A DNA stretch of 64,000 nt, taken from Brachypodius melanocephalos. Taxonomy: Eukaryota; Chordata; Aves; Passeriformes; Pycnonotidae. A program made the translations under genes and the position numbers. Location: the NCBI GenBank assembly GCA_013398615.1, contig VZSR01000680.1, positions 1,347,852-1,411,851 on the forward strand. Direction: 5' to 3'. Positions 1-12,600 of this stretch are shown here, piece by piece (the stretch's first letter is position 1; every line of letters starts with the position of its first letter). The notes below the pieces were generated by a model. That model was not told where the DNA came from. It saw only the letters and a program-made list of their open reading frames with translations, and did no database searches.

Positions 1-2950
1 TGCAGGGCTTGGGGTCTGAAGTCACCTCCCTGACTTAGGCACAGGAGGGGACAGTAATCTCAAGGCACAGTTCATGTTTCTAGCCATACTCAGAGGGAGC
101 ATTACACAAAGCATGCTATGGCACTGAGAGAAAGACAGGATATTACTTGTAACTAACAGCTGCCCACCAGTGCAGTCCATTAGAAACTCAGTGAGTTGCT
201 GAAGTGGGTTCTTTATCTTGGTGACCTTCCAAGGCAATCAGGGCCTTCTTGGAAGACCTTGAATCGGAAATGTTTGGATATAAGAAAAACAGCAGTGTGC
301 AGCACACACTTCTGATCTCTCAGGGTTCACAGATTTGGAAGTTCACAGATTTGGAAGCCATATATAACTGTAGAAGACAGCCCTGAGATACTGTAGCTGC
401 TGCATCAAGGTCATGGTGTTCTGGGAGCCAATTAAAATTATGCAAGATAGGCAGTTTAGGAAAGAATTCACATAGAGCTCAGGAAGGCGAAAAATCATGT
501 GTATCATGAGCTCAAAGACTTTGTAAGATTAATTTTCCACTATCTCGTGATCTTGTAATAAGAGCGCAAAGTATTTTATATGTTTGATTTACTTATGGAT
601 CAGAACTCAAGACTTTATTTTCTAAATCAGAATTTAAGATCTGACTTCCATTTAAGGGCAAAGTTTTGAGCTTGCCTTGGAGTATACACTGGTTACAGTG
701 GGTTGTTAATTCACAGAGTGGGCAACAGTAATTCCTGAAACAGGTACACTTGGCACTCAGAACCCCATCTCCTTTCCTGGGGGCATGTGAGTGGAAGGTG
801 GTAATGCCAGAGGTCATATAATCCAGAGCACTGGTCCTCACTTCCTCCAGAAGAACCATTGCATTTTTTTGGACCACTGCACTGTCTCTTAATTCCTAGA
901 ACCTTTACAGAGGTAACTAGGAGCAGTACTACAAGCCAGAAGAATTGATTTACCATGGAAAGCTTGATATTTTGGATGGCGTTGTAACAGGCCTATTCCT
1001 ATCCTAGTTCTCTCTTAGTGCCTTTATCCTGAAGAACAAGACAAAAACGATTTCGCTGTCTACTGTATTTTAAGAACTGCTTTTATTGCTATGCTCTATA
1101 AAACCAAAAACTGCTGACGCAGGGGCTGGGATTTCATGGATGCTTTCAGCAGGTATTGCTGAATTCATGACCTGTGTTAGTTTATGCTGGGGACTGGGGT
1201 CTGTATCTGAGCTCAGGGCCCTGTTTTGCTGGCTGGAGAACAGAATGAACCCCCAAAGTGAAAAGGGTAAAGAAGAGCTCACAGTCCAAACAGGCGTACT
1301 GAAAGCTGGATTCCCTGAGAGCCAGCTGAGGAGCGGTTTGCAGATACTGTGTTAGTACCAACTATTTTCCTTTCCCTTTATATTTAAAAACTGCCTGAGG
1401 AGGAATTAGCTAGCCAAGAAAGACAAAAAACGAAGAGGGAGCACAAAAGCAAAGGGTGCAGGAGAAGCAGGAAGTGAGCAAGGTGGGGAGGCTGAGGAGC
1501 TCAGTGTAATGAATGTCATCCATCAGCAGACTGTGAAATGAAACTAGAATTGGATGGTTGCTGCAGTCTGGATGGCTCTTTGCTCACATGCAGGCCTCTC
1601 TGCTGAGAAAACCTCCTAGGCACACTCATGCTGCTGAAAAACCTCTGGGAGGGAAGGTGCAGGAAATGGGCCCTGGTTGCCTGCAGGTTGCCGTGGCACG
1701 GATGGCCAGGTTTGGTGGCAGCCAGTGTATCTCTGAGGCAGGCAGGGGAGCTGCAGCTGCCGTGGGTTGCCTGAAAGTCAGGTCTGAAGGTTTACAGGAT
1801 GGATTGTTGACTGCAGAAGTATCAAGAGGGGCAGAGCATCCCTTTCTAGCCCTGGTCAAAGGGATCTTCTTGGGTGTCACCTTGTGATTGCTCAGGAAGG
1901 AGATACTGTCACGAGCATTTCTTTGTCACAACCTAAAAGACAAATGCCATGTGTGAATCCCACCTGGAGGTGAAGGGGCAGAAAGCCCAACTCTGTCCAA
2001 AGGGAGGCAGCTGTGGTCATGCAGGCATGTTTGGTCACAGGATGCAGAAGTACAGCAGGTGCTCCAAAGGTTGGGAAGGTGTCTGAGTAAGGCCAAGTCC
2101 TCTCTTACAAATCAGTGCTTGGCTGTGGTGAGGGCAGAAATAAGATGAAAAACTAGCAAAACCAAGGCTGTCTAGGACTAACCTCAATAAACAAAAAGAT
2201 GTCCTTAAAGAGTGCTTTATCTCCAGAAGTTGCAGAGAGTCAGTGGGATGGAGGAGGAAGGGTGTAAAGACCCTGTTTAGTTTCATACTTTCTTCACTCT
2301 CTTTATTCTTTGTTTTCTGATGATAAAGGGGCTTTATGTAGCAAAGGAATTGATGAGTCATAAGGTTTACAACTTCATTTCCTCCTGGCTCTTTTTATTT
2401 TTTGCTGATGGTTGCATCTCCTTCCTTTCTGCCAGCATGGCAGGATGTGCTGTGCCTTTAAGAAGGCTGTGCTGTTCTGTCAGAAGACTAATTCCTGAGC
2501 TTTGGCATGCCATGTCAAGGCATGCCTTCAGTTCTGTGGTGCAGTTTATGAAAAACTCAAACGCATTTTTCTAGGGAGATTTTTAACTCCTTTCTGCCTC
2601 AGAGACACTTCACCAGTCTATTCTTTGGTTGCAAAGTGTGCACCACTTAGCATCACTATAGGAAGTTCATCTCTCTTCTCCAAAAGAGATAAGGAGATAA
2701 AAGTGAAGTAGTGGGCTGCTTTTTTTTCTTTTTCCAACTAAAATTTTTATTTATTGAGTTGTTTCATTTCGTGGCAAAGCTCTGAATGGTAAATAAAGCT
2801 GAGACAGCAAATTCTTTTCCTGTTTATATCCTCCCACTGGTACCAATATCACTGCAGTGCTCACCTGTCATTGCAGTAGCAGAGTGGTGTAGTCTAAAAC
2901 TCATTGACCCATAGCAGTCAAGATTAGGTAACATTAGGTAACTAAAATGT

Positions 2951-3016
2951 AAGGTGGTTTTTTGTGTTTTTGGGGGGGTTTTGTTTGTTTGTTTGTTTTT
3001 TGTTTGTTTGTGTTTG
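2951..3016. repeat. G/T-rich low-complexity tract
   Basis: A run of TTTTTGTG, GGGGGGG and repeated GTTT units gives a strongly strand-asymmetric tract. It explains the leucine/phenylalanine/valine-rich and lysine/threonine-rich open frames on the two strands here. No coding or transposon signal is attached to it. Confidence 0.7.
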
Positions 3017-4759
3017 TTTTCCTCAAACAAATATCATTCTTTTGAAACCAAGTATATGACTGGGGAGGGCTGCCTGGATTTTTTTTTCCTGATGTTTTCT
3101 AGGCACAGCAATACAGTCTTTCAACCACAGGTCCCAGCAAGAATGTTGCAGACCTAACTGTGACATATCAGGAGGTATCTGTCGAGTAACCCTTGTGATT
3201 TAAAAGCATTTTTGATACAAGGGCCTGAATCTGTATGATAACATGGTTTTCTAGTAAAAGCATAAATAATCTTCAACTTTCATCTTGTATTTATCTACCT
3301 CTATATTGTTTTAGGCCCTGAAATAGAAGTAAGTCCAGGTAAGCAGAAATTCCCCTCTGACTCTGGCAGCTCTGGGACTTGCTGTGCAGTCGCTCGCAGG
3401 ATGTGGGCCCCACAGATCAAAGAATTCTTTCTAGTAGAGACAGGCCTGTTTTTACCAGGAGAAGTGTTGGAGGGGAAGAGAGGGAGCTAGGGCTGGCAGT
3501 GCCTTCCTCACTGAGGTGGTTGTGTGGCTCTGATTAAACTGCTTAACCTTTGAGCTGCAGGTTTTGTGTGAGCTGAATAGTGGTATTAGAACCGTGTACA
3601 GCATGCTGGGCTTAAACGAATTAACTGAGCAGTACTTTACAGTCTCAGCTCTGTGATTGTGCTGAGTGCAGTTGTTCTATTTAAGAAGCTTGTAGTGCTC
3701 CTTCTTGAGCCTTGGGGAGGTCTCCTCCCAGTAAGTCTGACAGTGGAGAGCAATCTGTGCTGCTGAGCTGCTCTGGGAGCAGTGCAGGATTGACAGCACT
3801 GCATTCACCAGGGGCTGCAGAAGCACAGCTGCAGCACAAGCCCTTCCCAGGAGTTCTGTCTCTCTGCCACCCAGAAATCCCCAGCTGCCTGTTCCCTGCA
3901 GCATCCACTCATTCCTCTGCTGGAATGGGAAACAGAGGTCCAGGATCTCCTGATGTCTCTGCCACGGTCTTATGGGGTGGCCTGGGCAAGTCACACCACC
4001 TCTCTCTTCTTCACTCCTAATGCTGAAGTGCAGATTTTATCTTCTCCCTTCATACCCAAGAAGTGCTTAGGTGAAGTTAATAAATGACATAAAGTCAAGC
4101 ATGTCTGTGGACTCACAGCATGGTATAAATACAAAGTATTAATCTGTGATTATGGGTGGAGGTAGCCCTTGTTGAAAATTATTTATTCTGTCATAAATCA
4201 ATATTTGGTTGGGTGTAATCATAAAAAGGAGAAGGAAGTGTAGGGAAAGCCTGTCTCCTGTTACAAATTGTTCAGAAGATTGGAATGCTGGCTCACCTGT
4301 GGTTTTGGTGCATCTGTTGGCTCTGAGTGTAGTACTGGTTACTGAGACTGATGAGGTGGCATATAAATAGAATGACTTCTACAGGTGTAGTATTTCACCA
4401 TACAGATGGAATCAAAGAGTTAAAAAATCCAAGGATTTAATGCAGTATAATAACATCTTGCAAAACCTGTCAAATTCACAGAAAGTGAGAAGCACAACAG
4501 CAATTGAACTAGGTGGAAAGTGAAATTAGAGGGAATTACATTGCCACTTGTTTATCTAACTAGTTGTTTCACTTCGCAGGGCAGACAAACATTTTATCTG
4601 AGCCCTTAGCAGAAGCTTAGGCCGAGCTGCTCTCCCCAGCTGTATTATCCACAGAGATGGAGTGCCCTTCATCCTGTTTGGATAAAGCAGTGTTCTGCTG
4701 GAGCTGTTTGCTCCCTCATTTGTGTGCTGTAGAAGACATCTTGTCCCTTAGAATGGGGA

Positions 4760-4777
4760 GATATATATATATATATG
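4760..4777. repeat. AT dinucleotide microsatellite
   Basis: A short perfect run of alternating A and T upstream of PRR5, ending in ATGTATAG. Likely variable between individuals; no other feature is attached. Confidence 0.7.
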
Positions 4778-6299
4778 TATAGTTGTATTTGTTTTCCTTT
4801 TGTTGCCATATACATAATGGATTGCTGTTTGTGTGAAGGGTTTAAACATCTGGAAGAGACTGGGGATAGTGATGTCTTTGTCCCTAGGTTAGAGGTGAGA
4901 CTGCAGGTCCCTTCCAAAGTGAAATGTTATCTGCCATCTACTGTGATGCTCGTTTTTACACTTGAGAATTTTAATGTGGGAAGGGCAATTCATACAATGC
5001 CAGTTCAAGCAGCTGGGTAAAACCACTATGGCTAAAACTGGCACAAGGTAAAAATAGATTTATTCCTTTAAGTAGTGCTGCAATTGGTTCCCATGGAGCT
5101 AACATCAAATACAAATTTTGGAAGTAAATAATCTTATCTAGCCTTTGTTGAATAGTGAGAGGAATTGGGTTTTTTATTAAAACATGTCAGTATATGATGC
5201 ACATAGGGCAAAGCTCCCTGATAAAATTGACTTTTCCTGTAATGTAAGCTTTGTCATGTTACTTGGACACCAACAAATCTGGTTATAGCCTGAATCTAGA
5301 CAACAGGCTATCGCAGATGGAAAGAGTCAGTAGAAAACAGGAAGAAAAAAAAAAGAAAAAAAGGATAAGTTTTTCTATTGCAGCCCCTTTGCAGTGAGTG
5401 GAGGTTGCTCTGCAAGGAGCCTTTGTGGCTTTTACCAGACTATTTGCAGATCAATGCCGCAGCAACAGAAGAGCAGTTCTTATGTTCTGGCTCGGTCTGT
5501 TGCAAACTATCCCAGAAGATTAGCCAGGCACTCCTGGATTTAAAACAACTGCAAGTGAGTGACAGTGAACTAAGCATGGGGTGGAGTCTCGTTAGCAGCA
5601 ATATCCTTCAGCTCCACTGCTACAGTCAGAAAGATTTTTCCTTTGAAGATAAGACACCTGGAGCTTTTGTAGAAACTTAGTGCAGCTGCTATCGCAATTT
5701 AAAAATAAAAAAAAAAACCCAATAAAAGGCAGAGAAAGGCGAAGCATCTGGCTCTTCTGTGTGCCACCAAAAATTCCTCCAAACGCTGAACCCCGACCAT
5801 CACTTTTCATTGTGCAGTTCCGTTCTTGCGAATCCTTTGTGCGAGGCTTTGAGCCAGAGCAGCCTCTGAGGGTGTGGATGCACGGGTGAGAGTGTGAGTG
5901 TTCAGTGTCGTAATGTGGCAGGGCACAGGCGATTATGAAACTTCTCAATAAAGTCTCAGTGCGTCAGTATTGACTACTTGCGTTTGTTCTTTGTTTTTTG
6001 TTTTGGTTTTGTGTTTTTTTTTTTTTCCCTGTCCGTTGCCCTCCAGTTTCGTTTCCGTTTATGAGTGCAGGAAGAGGGGAGGGGAGAGGGTGGGAAATGC
6101 TGCAAGACCCCCGCAGGCTGCTGGAGGAGGCAGGCAGCTCCCATGACAGGTGGAGCACGGCAGTGCTGAGCGACATTCCGGGGCCACGGGGAAGGGAAGG
6201 GAAGCCTGCCCACTTGGGACAGCTGTGCTTACAAGGGGCCCCTTCAATGTGCCACAGCAGCAGCCAGGAGCCTGACTGACTTTTCGAAAGGGCTGGAGA

Positions 6300-6526
6300 A
6301 ATTATTAACCACAGTTGATGACGTCAGAGTTGATCTGATTAAAGGTTTGTTTTCTTGCTGGCAGAGGTGTGCTCCGTAGAGACTGGTTCTCTCTTCTTTT
6401 TTTTTTAAGTTTCTTTTTTGAACAGCAAAACGGAGGGAAGTGCTCGCGCTGCCGCCGCTGCCCCAGCCGCGTGTGTATGTGTGTGAACAGGATGGTGTAT
6501 CTGCACACGCAGACACACATTTGACC
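6300..6526 (+). promoter_or_regulatory. PRR5: Probable PRR5 promoter and 5' leader
   Basis: This stretch lies directly before the PRR5 start codon. It holds a perfect TGACGTCA palindrome at 6319-6326, an AACCACA site resembling a RUNX motif just before it, and a CG-rich patch at about 6443-6472. A pyrimidine-rich AG at 6363-6364 could instead be a splice acceptor, in which case the leader begins upstream and this is the 5' edge of exon 2. The frame of the start codon is closed by TGA at 6419-6421, so translation is not expected to start further upstream in this exon. Promoter against spliced-leader status cannot be settled from sequence alone. Confidence 0.5.
6319..6326. promoter_or_regulatory. 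Consensus cAMP response element (TGACGTCA)
   Basis: A perfect 8-bp CREB/ATF palindrome about 200 bases before the PRR5 initiation codon. The full CG-containing palindrome is uncommon by chance in vertebrate DNA because CpG is depleted. That CREB-family factors bind it is an inference from the motif and its position. Confidence 0.6.
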
Positions 6527-6657
6527 ATGAGGACTCTTCGCAGGTTGAAGTTCATGAGTTCGCCCAGCCTCAGTGATCTGGGCAAGAGAGAGCAGGCAGC
6601 CTTGGATGAGCGGGGGACCCAGCAGCGCCGGGCCTGCTCCAACGCTACCTGGAACAG
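6527..6657 (+). CDS. PRR5: PRR5 coding exon 1
   Basis: Residues 1-43 plus two bases of Ser44. It begins MRTLRRLKF and ends TWN, followed by the donor gtaagg. The basic start and the MSSPSLSDL motif are typical of PRR5. The ATG context is ACCATGA with purine at -3. The 131-base length leaves phase 2, matched by exon 2. Confidence 0.95.
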
Positions 6658-9600
6658 GTAAGGTCATACAGGGTGCCGGCTCCGGGCAGCCCGGCTGTGC
6701 TCTGCACTGGGATTGACTGTGCAGTGCCTGCTCTGTGGGCTGCAGGCTGGCTTGGGACTGGAGCACGCACTCAGACAAGCACAGCAGTGCCTTTTCCCCC
6801 GTGCTCTTTCTGATAGCAAAGAGACCCTGCCTTCCCTTCAGCCTTTGTGACAGACAACGACTTCTTTCACAGAGTCCAGCTACAAATATATATATCTTTG
6901 CGTCTGTCTAGATATTCTCATTCAAAGTTTATATGGCTTATTTTTTTTTAAACTACATGTGCACAACTATTAAAATACATACTTTTTATCTGCATATCTA
7001 TGGCTGTTGCTGGTGGTTGATAGAGTTATAACAAAGTCTACTAAGTTTACTCATGTTAGTACAAATAGGTGTGTGCCTGTGTGTATGTACACATGCAAGC
7101 ACCTGCACTTTGGACAGGGAAAATAAGTCCTGATTGTTTTCTTTGTGTTTATACATTTTAATTCTTCAGCTGTTTTACAAGAAAACCGATGAAAACATCA
7201 TGCTGGAAGTGTATCAATTACCTCAGCTATTCAGAAGGCGTCTTAATGTCCATTTTGGTGACTGTCTTAAATGATGAATCTGTCTCCAAATTGTTAGGAA
7301 TTAAATTCTTAGGTCATTTTTGAAAATGAAATGTCACCTCCTGCATCACAGCTTGAAAAGTGTCGTCTGTAGTATATTATAATTGTATAGTGGTACAACT
7401 GCAGGAAGAAAAATACCAGTAATCTACAGACACATTTGCTAAAACTCTGAGAAAAATAAAATATATAAAATATCGTATCTTCTGTCCTTCTCACCACTCA
7501 GTTTATGGTTTCATGTCTGTATTAAGAATTAGTTTTTAAATGCCAACAGTGCACTAAACTCTGAAACTGTGCTGATCACAAAAGAGACTGAGTTTCTTCT
7601 CAGATATCATTCTGTTTGTATGACCCTGAGTTGTACCTGATGTATGGATGGATGGTGATGGTGGCTCAAGGATAAATGGGCCGTCTTGGGGCAGCTGATA
7701 CTCAAACTAGAGGATTTTCCTAGCTGAGATGAAGCAAGAGATTGTTTCTTTTAATTTGGACAGGGCAGGTACAGCTCTGGCCAGTCAAGGAGCTGGACAC
7801 CTGCACGTTTCATCCAAACAATTACACCTTTCCCTTTGCCTGTTCCTTGGATAGGTGGCTGTGAGTAGTCCTGTCACTGCTTTGCATGAACTGAGACCTA
7901 ACCATGCTTTCCACCCCTGGGCTGCCTTTTCCCAGTGTGTGGATTGCCAGGCTGTCCTTTTTGGTGGCGTGCTCCCCTGAAATGCCTGAGAGCGCTAGTG
8001 GGGTTGTGTGGTGCAGGTCAAGTGGGCATCATGGTGTGCCTGCATTAACAGCTGCCTGCAGCCGGGGCAGGTATTGCAGATCTGAGCCAGTTGCACTGCA
8101 TGGGCAAAGGGAAGGACCTTTATTTCTCATTTAGTGCAAGGCTTTCTTCTGGGTGAAAGAGAGAGTGAGGGTAATTCTTCTTTCAGGCTCAGGAAGACTT
8201 GTGTCATCTGTTACTTATAAGAAACTCAGATATTCTACAGGCTGTAAAACTGGATCTTTATCCTGAGGAAGGTCAGGTCTTAAATGATACTGAATTAGAT
8301 GGATTAAGAAGTTATTCACTGTGTCTTCTGCCTATCATCAGTGCATGCCCATCTTGATGTATATAGCAGAGTCTAGTCTTGAGGGAATCTGGGTTCATCT
8401 CTCCTGGGGAGGCTGTAATGTTCCTGGGCATATAAAGTTTGACTCACCAGAAATCTGGTCTGGATTTTTAAGATCTTGGGCTGTGGAATTTCTTTTATTT
8501 TTCTGCTGCGAAATTGAAACAACCCAACACAGGACACTTTGCGTAGTTTGGTTTACAGGAATATTTTCCCTTCCAAATGAAATGATTGCTTGTGTTCATT
8601 CCATGTAAGCATAAGAGCTTGCTGATCAAGGAAGCCAAGATGCACCAGCAGGGCTCTCCCCTCTCACCAAGCCTGGCTGTTCTATATTTAAATGTCTGCT
8701 GTTTTCTTGCCTAATGTTAGCAGCTGTGCCTGGGTGTGGCATGTGTGTATCTGCTTTTCAAAGAAGCTTTGAATCAAGCTCATGTGAACTGAGGTGGGGA
8801 GAGGTGAAGTGCAACCCATGTCAGGTTTGGCCCTGCACAAACTGGCTGATGCCATGCTGAAAGGCAGATCTCTGAGGCAGAGCAAGGATGCTGGCCCTGT
8901 CCGTGCCAGGGACTGAAGAGCTGAAGTGCTGCTGGTGGGGTCTTTTGCAGGACACCAGCTCCATCACTGTGGGTGTTTTCAGAGGAGGGGGTGGATGCAT
9001 GGCTGCCCTTCTGCACTTGTTCTGTGCGTGGCCACCGTGGTCCAGTGATGTCCCCTCTGCCACCTCTGCCCCCTTCACACCAGTCTGAGCTCAGACTGGT
9101 CACACCTGAGAATTCTTTCTGCATTCGGGCACCAGGGGAGGACAACCTGAAGGAGCCTGATTCAGGAACATGGCACTGTGGTAGCAAGGAAGGTCACTTC
9201 CTCCCTGATGACTTCCCTTCAGGTCTGAACGAAAATGCAGAGAAGCTTCTCAGCACTGTTACATCAGAGGGAAATCGGTGCCAAGCTGCTGTCTGCTATT
9301 AGGCAAATGAGACTTTATATCATGGCTTTTTCAGAGCTTGCTTTCCCATGCACCCCAGATGTGTGCAGTTAACTAGCAACCAACAGCAACATAGCGGAAC
9401 AATTCACTTCATTACCGCTCACAGAATTTGCATTGGATTAAAATAGTTCAGATTTTTTCACTGGAGCTGTCTTCAGTTCTTGTTCTCCCCCCACCCCCAA
9501 CCCTCGTTTCTGCTTCAGGCAAAAAAATGGGCTGAATGCTGACTAAAGCAATTGGACTGAGAAGCCCAGGAGTCTTAATCCTGAGCTCACACACCAGGGG

Positions 9601-12600
9601 GCTCACTCAGGCCAAATAAAATCCATGGCAGGGTTTTCATTCTGGCTGAGCTAGCACAGACTGCCTCATCAGGAGCTGATACTGTCCGAGTTGTGCTCTG
9701 GGAAAGCCTCAAGTCAAAGGCTCATGGATCCTCTTTGATGGAAGAAAATACTGAAAATTCACAGAGACATGAAGGAGTAGGAGGTAGCAAAGAAAAGGGG
9801 AAGAAAACAGCTAAATTGCTTGTGACATTGGTGGGATCAGATGTAAATCTGAGGAGACATATCAAATCAGAAAGGATTTTGTGGCCTGGGTGATTTTTTT
9901 ACAGGGTTGTAATAAGAGCAACAGCTTGCTGTAAAGTAACTTCTACAGCCATGAAAACCATATTTTTCATCTCCTAATTTAAGATGAATGCTTCTTCAGA
10001 TCACAGGAAAGCTTTTCCAGTGGAGAAAGTATTCCAGACCGGCATATTTTTCTTCTGATATTCAGTTTTTGTTTAGAAATATTTAAAAATATTCCTCCTT
10101 GTCTGAGGATCACCCTTTTTTCCTGACCCTTTATCTGATGGTGGTGGTGGTAGGGAATTTCTCCTCCCTGTAGCCTTCCAGAATAATTTATACCCCCTTG
10201 AATGCAGGAAACCAGTCCTCTTCATCCTATAGCCCATAGAGATATTAACTCTTAATAACACCTCCAGGAAGTCCCCTCACCTGTCTCAATTTCTTGGTTT
10301 GTAAGAGCAGTGATTATAGTTGGTGAAGTGAGTCAACCATTGCCTCCCTAACTCTTTGAAGAGGGAGTTTTCCAGCCCAGCTTATTTTCACTTGTATGAC
10401 CAAGTGCTTAATTGCAGCCTATTCCTCTTTGCAGGTTGCCTTACCTTGGGTAGAAATTCCCGGAACATAAGTGAACTAGCATCTGCAAGCTTATTTTGGA
10501 AGGGTCAAGGCCTCATGGAAAGCTGGTGGAGTTGCAGCTGGACTGAAGCTGTGCTGAAAATGGGTTCTTCCCAATTGGATTAGGCTAATTCAGAAAAATG
10601 ATGTTTTACTCTGGAGCGAGGGTGTCTTCAAGAAGGTTTTGATGCAAGCATATCAGGTTAATTATTGTTAATTAGCTGTTCATGTAACACTGCAGAGGAA
10701 ATTTGCCCTAACTAATTTAGTCGCTTTTGAAAGTGAAAATGTTGTCTTTAACTGCCTGGTAGTCAGAGGGTGTGATTATTCACACAGCATTGTTTTTTCT
10801 TCTGGACTTCACCTGGAGCTCTGGGAAGGGGAGAATTTGCAAACACTACATAAAAATCACTGTGAATCACCCACCTATGCACCTTTGCACACAAAGGCAG
10901 TGGCTGCTTTAGAGAACTAAAATTATCTGTGTGATGTTTATGGGATGTCGATGCTGGCCAGTCGTGCTGCTTTGCCAGGAAATGCTGAGCTGGGAGGGAC
11001 ATGGCCACAGTTGAAACACCCAGAAAATCAGGACCTAGAAATCTTGCAAGCCCAGCTTTGGAGCTGTTACTCATATCTGTGGCCAAACTGATTCTGACCT
11101 GGCAGAAAAGTGTTTTAATCATAGGAGTTTTTCTTTCTTGGCTTTCAGATGCCACTAAAAGAACAGTTATGGGTGGTACTGAAGGGAGCCAGGCTCCCAC
11201 CGCAGTGGTGTCTGCATGGACAAATAGCAACTCAGGAGAAATGTGTGTTTTGGTGGTCTTGAGCTCTGTAGGCATTAGCCTGTAATAGATTGATACTATG
11301 CAAAAATCAGAATAATCCACTCCACCCTGCCCACCTTGACCCTGGTGCTGTTGGGCTGGTTGGGAGTGCCATCAGCAAGCGTCCAGCTCTGTGCTCCAGG
11401 GATTTGCATCTTCCAGATCCCTTTATGGTGGAGCTAATGGTGGGGAAAGTCTGTGCTGTGTGTGCTGGAGCTGCTATTCCCCACATTTTGGTCAGCTGGA
11501 GCCGCCTCCTCCTCTGGAGGTTCAGTCAAATGTGGAATGAGTTGTCTTTTGGAAGAGATGCAGTTGCTTAGGCTGCTGAGTTGATTTTTGTGGCTGTGAG
11601 TGCTGCCTTGGTTGTAGGTAGTTTTCTTTGGCAATCTGTAGCTCCTGTGGGATAGATAAGGACAATACCTTGCTGGAGCCATCTGATATTTTGTTGTCAT
11701 TCTAAAGGCAGCCCTCCAAAAAACCTGGTCTTTTCAGTTTTCACATCCTGATTTCCCCTCCTCCAGCGAGCCTGCTCTGTAGTTTTTTGGGCTCTGTTGG
11801 ACTCTTTTGTTTCCTGCAGTACCATGTTCCTGTGCACACACTTACACTCAAATACAGAGAAGGCCTTCACAGTAACACCAGTGCATGAGTGCAACTATTA
11901 TTAACTTTCATGTTGTAAAAGAGTTACAGAAGGGAGTTGACAAGGCATTTTTAGTTCAGGTTAACTATTGCAATATAAGTTTAATTGTGTGCATTACTGG
12001 CTTGAGCCTCAATGAAAGCTGGTGGCAGGCACAGGTAAAGTGATCCACCCACCTCAAGCATCTTGCAGGACTTCCATGTATAAGCAACAGCTCAGATTTT
12101 CTTTACACCAAAAGGTTGAACCATTCTGACTAAATCTTTTTAAACAATCACTTGTTATAGAAACCCATTGATTTAAGCAAGGCCTGGGTTTGGTTTTTTA
12201 AAGAAGATTTAAGCAAACTTTTCATTATCCTGACCACAGGTGAGGCCACCAGCAGCATCCTGCTTATTCCCACTCCTCTGTGTCTGCTCTTAAGTGAGTG
12301 TGGATGGCCAGTTCCAGCCATTCCCACGTAACCTGCAGGCAGGGCTGTATCCTGCACCCTCCATACAAGCACTGCTGTTTGTGATGGGAAGGAAAGGCAG
12401 GTGGTCAACTTAACGAGGCCAAGACTTGTTTTCCAAACAAGGATATTGTCCTTCACTACAAGGGAGATCCCAGGCAGATTAAAAGTTCACTGCTAGGATG
12501 TTTTATGTGTGTACTGTTCTGCTATACAGACAATAAGTTAAATGCTCACAACCTGTTCACTTTAATTCTGGTTAAAAAAGCTTGCTCTCTCCTATTTCTT

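Larger units (their letters stand above)
1..6299. other. Upstream intergenic DNA, no gene recognised
   Basis: I see no exon, RNA gene or clear transposon in this stretch. The open frames are short, overlap on both strands and have no recognisable family. Local features are a G/T-rich low-complexity tract at about 2951-3016, a short AT dinucleotide run near 4760-4776, an A-rich tract at 5341-5362 and purine-rich DNA at 6060-6100. A distal PRR5 leader exon could lie here, but nothing in the sequence marks one. Confidence 0.5.

Noticed and set aside
5378..5680. 100-codon open frame upstream of PRR5
   Set aside because: No family resemblance and no evident splice links to PRR5 exon 1; length is within chance for this DNA.
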